From Entamoeba invadens IP1 (taxonomy: Eukaryota; Evosea; Mastigamoebida; Endamoebidae), in contig NW_004440189.1 of NCBI RefSeq assembly GCF_000330505.1, positions 733,874 to 763,066 of the forward strand: 29,193 bases of DNA, given 5' to 3'. This document shows, piece after piece, positions 17,599-27,900 of this stretch. The first letter of the stretch is position 1, and the number at the start of each line of letters is the position of its first letter. The notes beneath the pieces were generated by a model. That model had not been told where the DNA came from. It did not search any database and saw nothing but the letters and a program-made list of their open reading frames with translations. Made by a program: the position numbers and the translations under genes.

Positions 17599-19467
17599 TT
17601 AATCCACGGTCACAGCCTTAGCCAAGTTTCTGGGCTTGTCTGGGTTAATTCCTTTAGCCACAGAAAGCTCATAAGCAAGGATCTGGAGTGGCACAACAGC
17701 CACAAGCGCAGTAAGTATTCCAGCATTACAAATGACAATGGTTTCATCAGCAACTTTGCCCAAGTCCTCTCGATCGGTTATAACAACCAAATATGCACCT
17801 CTTGCCTTGATCTCTTCCGCGGCGACTTTCATCAACCCCGCGTTTTCATCGTCGAGAATTATTAAAACCACAGGAAGGTCTTTTTCTATCAAAGCAAATG
17901 GCCCATGTTTCAAAGCTCCTCCAGAGTATCCCTCTGAGTGTATGTAGCTGATCTCCTTAATCTTCAAGGCACCTTCCTTCGCGACACTTTCTGCTAACCC
18001 TTTTCCCAAAATGAACATCGATTTCACGTCAGAAAGAATCATTCTTTTCGCAATTTTCTGCAACTTTGCGCGAGTTGAAAGCGCCATCCCCATACACGTT
18101 GGGATCCTCTGGAGACTTGTAATCAGTGCTTCTCTTACTGAGGATGCCTTCCGATGTTGTGAGAACCAAACAGCGATTAGGCACAAACAAATGACTTGCG
18201 ATGAAAACGACTTTGTTGAAGCTACTGAGTTTTCGCGACCAGCGTTCACATAGACACCACACATCGTCGTTCGAGCAATGAGCGAACCAACAGCATTAAT
18301 AACAGAGAACGTTGGGATGTCAACAGACTGTGCCAACTGGACGGCTCTGTGTACGTCCTTTGTCTCACCAGACTGACTCACAACTAACAACCCCCCATCA
18401 TCCGGCAAACAGTCAATTGTCAACTCGGCACTATCGATCACTTGCACTGTGGTGAATGCGCGCAACTTGCGCATGACAGCTGCACCAAACATACTCGCAT
18501 ACAAACTCGTACCACATCCCGAAATCACCAAATTCTTGATTGGAAGTAACTCGTCGACCTTACTCTCTAACCCACCCAACTTCACTTCTTTCATACTCAC
18601 AAATCGCCCACCATAATTCATGGCCGCAGAAGCTGCAATTGGTTGTTCAGTTATTTCTTTGATGCACCAATGAGGGAACGGTGCTGGCGAAAGCGCGATG
18701 TTGTCTTCTGGATGTATTTCGACTCTTGACAAATCGATTGGCTTTGAAACGTCGATCACTGCGATTTCCATGTCTTTCATTGAAATGAATTCCCGAGTGT
18801 ACCGAGCAAATGCCGCCGGTTCAGAAGCGACAAAACGGCTTTTCTCTGCGACACCAATGAGAAGCGGAGAACCGTTTTTCATGGCATAGATACACGACGG
18901 ATTGTCGACAGATATCAATACAACTCCCCAAGTACCCACCATCTTTTGTTCGGCTTTTTTCATAGCTCCAATGACCGTTTCTCCTTCATCCAAAAACGAT
19001 CCAATGAGTTGGACTATCACCTCGGTGTCTGTCTCAGAAACAAATTTAATTCCCTTTGCTATCAACTCGGCTTTGATTTCGCTGTAATTCTGAATGACAC
19101 CGTTGTGCACTAATGCAATTCTCCTCTTTTGATCGACATGTGGGTGTGCATTTGTGTCTGTTTTACCACCATGTGTTGCCCAACGAGTGTGTGCAATACC
19201 ACATGTGTTAGTACCGTGCTCCGCTAGGTGTCCTTCAAGTATCTTGAGGGAGTCACTGGTGCTTCCGACAGACGCGTACTTTGTGACAGTGAGGTGCTTC
19301 ATTTTGTCAATTGACGCAATTCCTGCTGAATCATATCCTCTGTTTTGAAGAATCATCAAACCTTCATATAAATAATGAGCACATGCGTCTTGTCCAATGT
19401 ACCCAACTATACCACACTTCTTCGATGGTGATGTTCGTTTCTTTATGTTGTATTGGATGGCTTCCAT
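17599..19467 (-). CDS. GFAT: glucosamine-fructose-6-phosphate aminotransferase (GFAT)
   Basis: This single-exon gene encodes 622 residues from the ATG at 19467 (MEAIQYNIKKRTSPSKKCG). The enzyme makes glucosamine-6-phosphate from fructose-6-phosphate and glutamine, the first step to UDP-GlcNAc and, in Entamoeba, cyst-wall chitin. The glutaminase domain shows CGIVGYIG, NRGYDSAGIAS, GIAHTRWATHG, NAHPH, VHNGVIQNYSEI and SETDTEVI. Two SIS sugar-isomerase domains follow (ISGCGTSLYAS, VVSQSGETKDV, then FILGKGLAESVAKEGALKIK and HSEGYSGGALKHGP). The C-tail PRNLAKAVTVD is the conserved active-site lid. Oddity: the nucleophile must be an N-terminal cysteine after Met removal, but here it is Cys18, behind a basic 17-residue leader. 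No GTTTGT donor upstream offers a spliced alternative. The length is close to bacterial GlmS (609) and shorter than human GFPT1. Confidence 0.97.
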   Translation of the reverse strand: MEAIQYNIKKRTSPSKKCGIVGYIGQDACAHYLYEGLMILQNRGYDSAGIASIDKMKHLTVTKYASVGSTSDSLKILEGHLAEHGTNTCGIAHTRWATHGGKTDTNAHPHVDQKRRIALVHNGVIQNYSEIKAELIAKGIKFVSETDTEVIVQLIGSFLDEGETVIGAMKKAEQKMVGTWGVVLISVDNPSCIYAMKNGSPLLIGVAEKSRFVASEPAAFARYTREFISMKDMEIAVIDVSKPIDLSRVEIHPEDNIALSPAPFPHWCIKEITEQPIAASAAMNYGGRFVSMKEVKLGGLESKVDELLPIKNLVISGCGTSLYASMFGAAVMRKLRAFTTVQVIDSAELTIDCLPDDGGLLVVSQSGETKDVHRAVQLAQSVDIPTFSVINAVGSLIARTTMCGVYVNAGRENSVASTKSFSSQVICLCLIAVWFSQHRKASSVREALITSLQRIPTCMGMALSTRAKLQKIAKRMILSDVKSMFILGKGLAESVAKEGALKIKEISYIHSEGYSGGALKHGPFALIEKDLPVVLIILDDENAGLMKVAAEEIKARGAYLVVITDREDLGKVADETIVICNAGILTALVAVVPLQILAYELSVAKGINPDKPRNLAKAVTVD

Positions 19468-19981
19468 TCGATTTCTTTGAATTTCACAGTTCACATTTTA
19501 TGCACCAAAAAAAGTCATAACGTGTTCCTCTAAGATTCCTCTCAAAAAAAGAGATTTGTTCATTCAAACTTATTTACATTCTTTTGTATTTTATTTAAAT
19601 TTTACTCTACTGAGTCTCGTCTTTTCGGGTCATTTAAAAAGGTGACATTTTTAGTAAAACTTTTTTCTTCCTCTTTTCAGTGGTTTTGTTATTTGTTTCA
19701 GTTTCCCGATTATTTTGGCATTTTTAAAGTATTTTTTCAAGTAATTCAAAAAAGTCATTAATAAAACTTTTCTTGTAATTATTAAAAAAAAATACCAAAA
19801 AAATTAAATATTTTAGTATTTATTAATATACTATTATATAATAATTAAATTATTATATTATATTGTGTATTACTAAAATGTAATATAATAGTATTATACA
19901 TTAGGTATTATTGAAATCAAGAAAACAAATTTCATTATTAATAGCTCTATTTATTATAAGCAATCAAAGCATAAATACATT
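19468..19981. other. intergenic region upstream of GFAT with inverted repeats
   Basis: This 514-nt spacer holds the GFAT promoter and the 3' end of the next minus-strand gene. On the minus strand GAATGAACAAAT (19565-19554) is close to the Entamoeba GAAC element, about 90 bp before the ATG; no clear TATA element was seen. Around 19830-19910 there is a cluster of A/T palindromes, including an 11-bp-arm inverted repeat at 19836-19858. Confidence 0.5.
19836..19858. repeat. A/T palindrome with 11-bp arms
   Basis: The arms are ATATAATAATT and AATTATTATAT around one A. More imperfect inverted repeats follow (TATTAC...GTAATA near 19868-19886). In such A/T-rich sequence this can arise by chance. Confidence 0.55.
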
Positions 19982-20980
19982 TCAATTCATCCCGATACTG
20001 TCCACCTGCTTGATGACTCTTTTTATCACATGCGCGACACACTTCACAGCACTTTGTGGCTCAGAACAACACGAACTTTGATCTCTTGAAGAGATGATAG
20101 ACGTTTTATAGTTGTTGAATAACAATGACGCTGCAGGTGATTGTGTAGACTGACGGAATATAGGCACTCCCTCTGTTTCCCCAGCATCTAGTATAACATC
20201 ATTCATCTCTTTGTTCGTTTTAAATCTGCGAGAAGACTCCGCCAAATTCAAAACTTCTCCCACAGAGTCCACCACGATGAAGTATTTCCCTTCCCCAATT
20301 GTAACATTTTCTAAGAAGTAACTGAAAAACTCGTGTGTGTAATAGCAGTTTGTCACGAAGAGATTAACCTCTGTGGTGATCAGCTCGATGCCTTTTAATT
20401 CACTTTTCAACTCCTCGATAAGTTCAAGACTTTGCGGCTTTCCAAACTCTAACTTCCTGAACTTACTATGCAACACTCCCGCAACAATTCCCAATACACA
20501 GTAAATTGCACTGATCACATAAAACGATATATAGTGCCCCGCAACAAAACACATGGTGTAGCAGACCCACTGAATAATGGACAGAACAAGAAACACACAT
20601 TGAGCCGACAAACTGCAGATGAAGTACTTTGTGTTGTCATTAGCGTCGATATCATTATGTAGTATAACAGTGATTTTAGTCTTTGGTGGGTCAACACTCA
20701 TAATTTTTGAAGACATATCGGTGTTTGGAATTGTCGGCACCAAGAAGTAAAACCTCGACAGATGGTGTCTGAAAAAGAACACCAACATGACAAGAACAGA
20801 AAACATACACATCAAAAATGGTGACAAAAGGCCCAATGTAAATTGTGTTACACATATGTACGCTAACACTTTGAAGGGGTGTTTCAGTAACGACGGACAT
20901 GTGTCGTATGTGTGAATACTCACTTGATTCGAAAATGACTGAAGAAGACTTGCTTCTCTCAACACAGACATTTCGATCAT
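19982..20980 (-). CDS. four-TM protein with M28-like C-terminal domain
   Basis: This gene encodes 332 residues from the ATG at 20980 (MIEMSVLREASLLQSFSNQV). The frame is open 11 codons further to a TTG. A hydrophobic pair at about residues 38-72 (YICVTQFTLGLLSPFLMCMF) and another at about 120-170 suggest four transmembrane helices, with a soluble domain from about 175. Fragments such as VNLFVTNCYYTHEFFSYFL, KYFIVVDSVGEV and a final SPAASLLFNNYKTSIIS resemble the order of elements in M28-type aminopeptidase folds. The metal-binding His/Asp/Glu set is not apparent, so at best this would be a pseudoenzyme; that is a weak inference. An alternative 5' end is possible: ATGATA at 21106-21101 followed by a GTTTGT donor and an AATAG acceptor near 21047 would add residues in frame. 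No closer family is recognised. Confidence 0.6.
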   Translation of the reverse strand: MIEMSVLREASLLQSFSNQVSIHTYDTCPSLLKHPFKVLAYICVTQFTLGLLSPFLMCMFSVLVMLVFFFRHHLSRFYFLVPTIPNTDMSSKIMSVDPPKTKITVILHNDIDANDNTKYFICSLSAQCVFLVLSIIQWVCYTMCFVAGHYISFYVISAIYCVLGIVAGVLHSKFRKLEFGKPQSLELIEELKSELKGIELITTEVNLFVTNCYYTHEFFSYFLENVTIGEGKYFIVVDSVGEVLNLAESSRRFKTNKEMNDVILDAGETEGVPIFRQSTQSPAASLLFNNYKTSIISSRDQSSCCSEPQSAVKCVAHVIKRVIKQVDSIGMN

Positions 20981-21363
20981 TTTGAAGTTAAAGACTTCAC
21001 TTTTCAATGTCAAGATGACGTGAGTGTTCTATTGCTAATCTCTTTCGTTTTTGAGTCTCTGGCTTTATAGTTTGAGTTTACTATCTTATTTCCAAATAAT
21101 AAACAAACTATCATATTAACCATATTTATATCGGAATAATAATAGAAGTGAATGACAATAGTGATTGAAATATATACCGCTATCGTGACAATTTCAATAA
21201 TAATAACACTTTAAAGTAAACATAACCATAATTATAGAATTTGTCCAATAAGGTCAGTTGAGACAAAACATTTGAAATGCAAAAAATTTGGAGGTTTGTA
21301 TAAATAATGAGATGTGTTTTGAGATGACCGTTTTGTATACAAAAAAACAGATTGCACACTCAT
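20981..21363. other. A+T-rich intergenic spacer
   Basis: This 383-nt spacer holds the promoter of the four-TM gene and the 3' flank of the eIF4E-like gene. Apart from a possible short 5' exon near 21106-21101 for the four-TM gene, I see no gene, repeat or RNA. Confidence 0.5.
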
Positions 21364-21932
21364 TTATTTGCTGTCTAAGAAACCGCCTTTGTTGATGTTA
21401 GTATATTTAATTTTGACATCGTTAGTCAAAAGGTTATAGCTTCTGATTTGCTCGATAAGTTTTTTCATGACCTCCTCTTCACAACTTCTCGATAGGAAAA
21501 TGGTGACCTTGTAGTCTGCTCTGCAAGAGAACAAAACACCACGAATTTGCTCGGTGTATGTCATTGACTCTCCAAGGCAGGCAAGTAGCTATTTGTTACT
21601 ATTAATTGATGTTTTTTTATTATTACTAAACCATTTTAATACTAACAAACGATGTTGAGCCACGCGTTGTTAAACACCTCTTTGTTGGACGTTGGAAATT
21701 GGAACACGATTTTTCTGTAGTTGTCCGCAATTTTGCTCTCTCCTTTTAAGAAGTATAAATCCGTCCCCGTCTTCATCTCAGTGAAGTCTCCCATGGCTTC
21801 ATAACATCCCCAAAAGTCTTCGACACTAGTTATTGTAACTAAAAGCTCGCCCACACTCACTGTCGAACTACTTGATGTATTTGACTCTGTCGACACCTGC
21901 CACTTCTCGTCGAGCAAATGGATTTCGTCCAT
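21364..21932 (-). CDS. divergent eIF4E-like protein, two exons
   Basis: My model joins 21932-21651 and 21588-21364 (intron 62 nt, GTTTGT...ATAG, phase 0), giving 168 residues. The start is the first ATG (MDEIHLLDEKWQVSTESNTS). The eIF4E fold is suggested in order by ITSVEDFWGCYEAMGDF (family: TVEDFW), DLYFLKGESKIADNYRK, NNAWLNILLACLGESM (family: W-x-x-LL-x-x-IGE, spanning the intron) and QIRGVLFSCRADYKVTIFL (family: ICGVVVSVR-x-x-x-K-I-x-I-W). eIF4E binds the m7G cap and eIF4G to start translation. In my hand alignment both cap-stacking tryptophans (human W56 and W102) are replaced: SSTVSVGELLV and KIADN stand at those places. Its eIF4G neighbour lies 289 bp upstream on the same strand. It could be a 4E-HP-like regulator or a cap-independent paralogue. 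Confidence 0.75.
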
Positions 21933-22221
21933 CTTCCCTGAAACTTTTCGAGTTCTTTTGTATTTTCTTTGCAAATGAAAAAGGGTTTCCTTTTTTCAAG
22001 AAGGTCTTTGAAGTTTGAACAATTATATATGGCACATTTTATCCGGACATTTCCGGGGTATCCATACTTGACAATTTTCCAATTAAAATATTTGGAGAAT
22101 ACTCTTATTAGAACAAGAGTCGTAAGAAAAAAATACTGTTTATTATAAATAGAATAAGTTGGATATTTATTTTTAATTATATATAAATATATACTACGAA
22201 CTTATTAATTGTAAACTCAAT

Positions 22222-24735
22222 TCACTTTTTTTTATTCATTAACTGTATGCTCTTCTTAACTTCAAGAGTCTTCTTTTCTTTGCAATTCACCCAAACCCTG
22301 TTTAATACACGACTTACAATATCAGGATGTGTTATGCTAATGAATAACTCCCCAATTTTCATTGTTTTCTCTTCGTTACCTTCGACAACTTCGTCTTCAG
22401 ATCCACTTGCAATGACTAATGCAGAGTGATAGACCACCTCAACTATATCTTCATTTTTGCTCACCAAATGGTTGAGATTTTTAGAGTTTTTTCCAAGCAA
22501 ATTTAATACAGTTCTTGGAGATACAGAGCTCAATATTTGATTCAACGCAATGACTAATAAAAAGAGTGGACTCTTTACCTTGCCTACAATAGAAATGGCT
22601 TCTTCTTTCGTCTGCAAAGCTTTGTCGATTATGACGGATAAGTCAATGTATTTTTTAATAAACAAACACCCCAACAATTTCCCAAATAACTCGAGCCCCC
22701 CACGTTCTTTCATTTGGAATGCTTTCATCGTGTTAATGACATCGTTCCACGACTTTCCAATTTTTTTGATGAAGTCGGCGCTCAGTAGTACCTTCTCCAA
22801 GTCTTCGGAATATCCATTATCCATCACGTCCATGACACCTTCTATTATCAATCCAATATCACTCGCACTCTTCTTAGCTACTTCCTCAATAAATTTAGCA
22901 CTCGTGATTTCCCCTTTCTTAATCTGGTCGACTACATTGACAACATTCACATGTGGACTTTCAATCTTCGCCAAGGGTTTGCCTTCAATCACCTCGAGTG
23001 ATGTGTCCAATAGCACTTTCTCCATGAATGTCAAACCCTCCCGCTTCAGCATTTCTTTAATAAGATTTTTGACCTTTTCAAGTCCAACTCCGTCCTTCAC
23101 CAATTGGTCGTGTGTTTCGTTGACCATTGTTTTAAACGCTTTTATCGGAAGTGTTCCTTTCACTTTACTGAGAACATCAAAGCACTGTAACACCAGATCG
23201 GGAATAACAGTCTTCTCAGTATATAAATAACTCACAAGATATACTGTGCCCAAATATTCAAAGACCTCATTGTTGTTCTTCTCCTCTCGTTGGACTCTTT
23301 GTTCCGGTGTTTCTCCTTGGACTTCAAGTTGTGGCACGGGCGGGTTATTAAATTGGTGTTCTGCCTTGTCGAGGAGAATAACAATCATGTCACTCGAGAA
23401 TGCAACCTTTTGTGGGTCTCTCTGCATCAAACTACGAATGTATATAAAGAACTGGACATACAGTTTGACATACTTCCTCTCATTAATAGCATTATTAAAC
23501 AATATCGACAACATCGTTTCTAAGTCTTCGCGAGTTCTAATTTGTAGAACCATCATGTCTGCAACGGTAACTAAAGTCTTGTCGGTAAGTTGGTTGAACG
23601 CTTGGCGATAAATAGCCGTCTTACGGTCGATGAAAAAGTTCTTATTTTTCTTACATTGGTCCTCTTCTTTTCGCGCAAAACGTTCAAAGACCCCAACCAT
23701 CGCATTTTTGATTTGTAAATTTGGTATTTGTAACCCTTTCATCTCTTCAATACCATACCGCATATGGAGTGGATGTGGCGTGACTGATTTCGTCGTCATT
23801 GGCAATATACATCCCACTTGTGTTTCGTCTTCATCCTTTTCTTGTTGTGTATCAGTTGTTTCGGCGACCTCAAGAGGCTCTTGAGTGGGTTGTGGAGGGA
23901 TCAGTTGTGGTTGAACTGGTGTTTGAACTTCTTCGTCGTGTGATTCACTCGACTCGGTGACAGACGTTGTTGCACTTTTCTTGTGTTTTTTGTGTGTCTT
24001 TGTTTTTGCCGGGGTTGAACTCTTCTTTGCTTTCTTCTTCGAACTTTTTGTCGACTGCCATTCATCGACTTGTGGGGGAATTTGTGATTCTTGAACTTCG
24101 TTGTTAAGCGTTTCCTTCTCATTATTTGGTTCTTCCATAGGTACCTTTTCGACTGTTTCTTGGGTTTTGACGGTTTCATCCGTTTCAATTGATTCTTTCT
24201 CTTCATTTTGTTTTGAGTCTGAGGTATTTGAAATGGGTGTAGTGTCAACTGCACTAACATCGACTGGAGACTCATCCAGAACAGTATCATGTTCTTTAGA
24301 TATCTTGCTTCTTTTCTGAGTCTTTTTGTTCTTCCGTTTTTGGTTATGTTTTCCCGATTTTCCTGTTTTGGAGTCTTGCCAGTCGTCTTCTATGTTTTCT
24401 TGTAAGCTTTCAGTGATTTCGGGTTTAACTCCTTGTTCAGTACGTTCAGGTTTTTCAACGACTTCCTTTGGCTGAATTGGGTTGGGCGACTTTTGTGTGA
24501 CTTGTGACTTTTTCATCACTGTCGTCTTTAAACCCTTTTTAATACTTCCAGACCGTTGCACGTCAGAACCAACGTTGACAGGAGTAGACGAGTCGATTGG
24601 GGTTGTTGGGGAAGAGCCCTCTTCCAACTTGTCCTTCTCTATCATTTTAAGTGGCTTTGGGCGTTCGAGGCCGTGTGTTTGTTGTTGCCGAGTGTTGCGA
24701 GTTTTCGGAGTCTGTTTGTGGACAGACCCAGACAT
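22222..24735 (-). CDS. eIF4G-like MIF4G domain protein
   Basis: This single-exon gene encodes 837 residues from the ATG at 24735 (MSGSVHKQTPKTRN). Residues 1-320 are disordered and rich in Lys/Glu/Thr/Ser/Pro, with two similar elements, EDDWQDSKTGKSG and VDEWQSTKSSKKK, each followed by a strongly basic run. A MIF4G HEAT-repeat domain runs from about 370 to 590: AIYRQAFNQLTDKTLVTVAD, ILFNNAINERKYVKLYVQFF, then EYLGTVYLVSYLYTEKTV and FMEKVLLDTSLEVIEG. The rest is a second helical region, possibly MA3-like, to residue 837. Tyr327 begins RYGIEEMKGLQ about 45 residues before MIF4G. It has the spacing of the eIF4E-binding motif of eIF4G (Y-x4-L-phi, then G and Q in the human protein), but M-K replaces L-L. 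Likely role: scaffold for translation initiation. Confidence 0.82.
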   Translation of the reverse strand: MSGSVHKQTPKTRNTRQQQTHGLERPKPLKMIEKDKLEEGSSPTTPIDSSTPVNVGSDVQRSGSIKKGLKTTVMKKSQVTQKSPNPIQPKEVVEKPERTEQGVKPEITESLQENIEDDWQDSKTGKSGKHNQKRKNKKTQKRSKISKEHDTVLDESPVDVSAVDTTPISNTSDSKQNEEKESIETDETVKTQETVEKVPMEEPNNEKETLNNEVQESQIPPQVDEWQSTKSSKKKAKKSSTPAKTKTHKKHKKSATTSVTESSESHDEEVQTPVQPQLIPPQPTQEPLEVAETTDTQQEKDEDETQVGCILPMTTKSVTPHPLHMRYGIEEMKGLQIPNLQIKNAMVGVFERFARKEEDQCKKNKNFFIDRKTAIYRQAFNQLTDKTLVTVADMMVLQIRTREDLETMLSILFNNAINERKYVKLYVQFFIYIRSLMQRDPQKVAFSSDMIVILLDKAEHQFNNPPVPQLEVQGETPEQRVQREEKNNNEVFEYLGTVYLVSYLYTEKTVIPDLVLQCFDVLSKVKGTLPIKAFKTMVNETHDQLVKDGVGLEKVKNLIKEMLKREGLTFMEKVLLDTSLEVIEGKPLAKIESPHVNVVNVVDQIKKGEITSAKFIEEVAKKSASDIGLIIEGVMDVMDNGYSEDLEKVLLSADFIKKIGKSWNDVINTMKAFQMKERGGLELFGKLLGCLFIKKYIDLSVIIDKALQTKEEAISIVGKVKSPLFLLVIALNQILSSVSPRTVLNLLGKNSKNLNHLVSKNEDIVEVVYHSALVIASGSEDEVVEGNEEKTMKIGELFISITHPDIVSRVLNRVWVNCKEKKTLEVKKSIQLMNKKK

Positions 24736-24981
24736 TTTCAAGCTAAGTTAAAAGAGTTCTTTTCAAACCCAAAAAACCTTTGTTTTTCTCGTATGAGACC
24801 AATTTTTTCTTTTTGAAAATAATATTTTATAACTACATTGTATTATACTAATCTTATTAATTATTATACTATTTCCTTTTTTATTAAAATATATTACTTC
24901 TTTGAATAAAATATATATAATATATTTATAGTATATCTAGTTATATTTGAAAACCCAAAATACATAGCCAATCAACGGAAA

Positions 24982-27900
24982 TTACATAGTGAGCTGTTGC
25001 AAGAAAGACACAGTGGCCGGGTATATACCGTTCACTGTTATTGCTCTTCTGAATACATCAACCAACATACCCTTTTGTGCATTAAGCTCTGGAACACTTC
25101 CGTAGAATTTTGCAAATGTCGAGTAGATATTCATCTCTTCTTCGTGATCACCAACTACTGGCAAAAAAGCAAGGAGTTGTGGAAGGATAGCTTGTGGCAA
25201 AAACGGTGACCCTTCCATATTCAATATATTGCAGACGCATGAGACGTAATTGTCAATGAACGCTTTGTTTTTGCAAGTTGGGAGAAGAGACGCTATGATT
25301 TGAAGAGCCTGTTGAGAAGCATTAATGGCGATTTGTCTCATAGAGGGTGGGACTACTTTCACCAACATACCAAAACCGTAGACTGCGTTACGGGAGATGT
25401 CACTTCCTTTTTTGGTGAAACACTCTAAGAATAGAGAGAAACTTGGTTCGACCAACGTGTCTGGGCACACCTTTACATAATTATAGAAGTCTGCTATAAT
25501 ACCAACACAAGCAGCTTTTGTGACTGAACTGTTTCTCTTCTTAATAATTCCAAGTAGAATTGGGAACAACTGAATAAAGTAATTCACCATCGAAGCGCCA
25601 AACATTTTAAACAAGACCATGATTACATCACTTGCTGTGGTGATCAAATCGACTTCAGTCTCGTGTATTTCACTCGCATCCATCCCAGTATTTAATTGTT
25701 GACATTGAATACCTTGTGTAAGGATAGATGATATCAATTTAGAGAGTGGGTCTGCACACGACATAACAGCAGCACGACCCAATAAAGTGAACATGTCTAT
25801 AATTTTGGTGAGTGCCATGACAACCACATCCCTCTCTATCGACATGTCACACACAGACAAATACGTCTTAATAATTTCATTGAAGACAGATACAACACTT
25901 TGTGGGTACTGGGCTAAGTTCAAATGGACCTTAGCAGGGCTTTTCTCGTTAATCAAACGAACCACATTCTCCGTAGTATTATTGACACCAAGTGGAATGT
26001 ATAATCTTTCTTTGGCAAGGGGGACGTACAACACCGACCATAACGCTTCTACGGCAGCTTCAGCCACTTCCTCTCTTTCATCGGAACAATGTCCTTTCAA
26101 CAAATCGAAGATTTGTTGTGCGTATGGCTCAGTCTCCAATGGTACACATTCAAACATTTTTGCGACTAATGTGAATGATGCAATCTTCTCAATCAACACG
26201 CCGCCATATAGAGAGACATGGTCATCATCATCTTCGTCATTTTCCATTACACCATCTTCGTCTTCAGATGAGATTTCTAAGTTGTTCTTCTCTTCAACAA
26301 CATCATCTTCACAATTAATAGAATTGATCACCCTCTCCATTAGACTTGGGATGAGTGGCGATAACTCAGAGCCATATACTCCAAACAAGTCAACTAAAGC
26401 CATGTACGCATACTGTCGAATTTCAAACTCAAATGCATGCTCAATGCCTAACATCTGTTTAATGATAGTAAGTGTGCCATTCAAATAAGGCTTGAATGCG
26501 TCTTTCCCAATCGACTTTGCGAGGCATGATAACAACTCGATACCTCTTCCCTTCTGGAGAATATCAATTTCATTCGTCACATTTGTTGCAATCATTGTTT
26601 GTGCAATTTGAAGTAATGTCGCTGAATTGGGGACAACTAATTCACTGAAGATGTAAACTATTGAAGACAACGCAGAGACTGCTACATCTCTGACTTCAAA
26701 TTCCGTTGTAGTTGTCGCACAAGTTAAACAACATGTCAGAATATCAGCAGAAAGTGGTTTCAGGAGTTCAACATCTGCCTTTTCGAGTATTAAATGAATG
26801 TCAAAAAACGCAGAGGCTTTAATCTCATTGGAGGGGTCTACTGTGGACCTTAACAAAGGGGGGATAAATTTGTCGGGATTGTCCAACAAGAAATTGACAT
26901 AAAACGTTCCAAGTTTACCCAGACATACTAAGTCTGCAGACCTCACAGTACTATCGGGGTTTTGTAATTGAGCGATTAAATAAGGCATTAACACCTCTTC
27001 ACAGCTATCCAACGAAGAGTAACATGAAGAAGACACAGCACCCAATGCTAACAATACCGAACAAGCAACTCCCGTATCATTCACTTGTAACATTGGCAAC
27101 AGTGTCTGCCAAAAGAGTGGGAAGAAGTCTTGTGAAGGGATCAACTCTGCAAGAACTTCTAAGACTTCCGAAGCAAAGACTCTATGTGGAGACTCTTCAT
27201 CATTTGGATCCATAGGATTGTACTCAGAAAGAATTTGTAAAATAAGTTGAAGGAATGTTGGGATGAATCCACTAGAAATGCAGTAAGCAAGTTGTGTTGT
27301 AACAAAGAAGTTTAAGAAGAACAACGCGCATTGTCGAATTGATGATGACACTGTTTTTGTCTTGGTGATTTCTAAAGCCAAATTTGCGACAGGGGTTGTT
27401 ATGCGTTGAGTGGCTGCGTCAAACTCTGGAATGTCTGAAAATCCTTTCACCAGATCGTCCATAATCGCCATGATATCTGAAAATTCTTGTTCTTGATCTT
27501 TTTGTACCGCTTCTTTAATTGTGTTGAGAATCATTGGCATCAGTTGTTCGTAAGGTGCAAGTTCGCTTGGTGATTGAATATAGTTATGTAAGATGTCCAA
27601 TATTTTAATTGCGTATATACGGATTTTGAGTGAAGTGTTTGTCGAAAGAGCAGAGCCAACCAATTGGAAAAACCCATTCATCACCTGTGAATTTAAGTTG
27701 TTGTCCAAATAGAGGGAAGCGATGTCAGTAATTAAACAGTAAGCCACTTCCTTTTGTAATTCGGAAGTGCTCTGTGCCCATTGCAATACAACTTGAAGGA
27801 GATTTTGCCATGTTCCTTTTTGCACAGTGACATTTGCTATCGCACCAATAATCTGGCATGCTGTTAATACAATCACTCTATTTGTCTCTGTGTTGACAAT

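Noticed and set aside
22550..23230. 226-codon plus-strand frame opposite eIF4G
   Set aside because: It is a Ser/Phe/Thr-rich shadow; the minus frame holds the MIF4G domain.
25787..26488. 233-codon plus-strand frame opposite the importin
   Set aside because: It is a Ser/Thr-rich shadow of acidic HEAT-repeat coding sequence.
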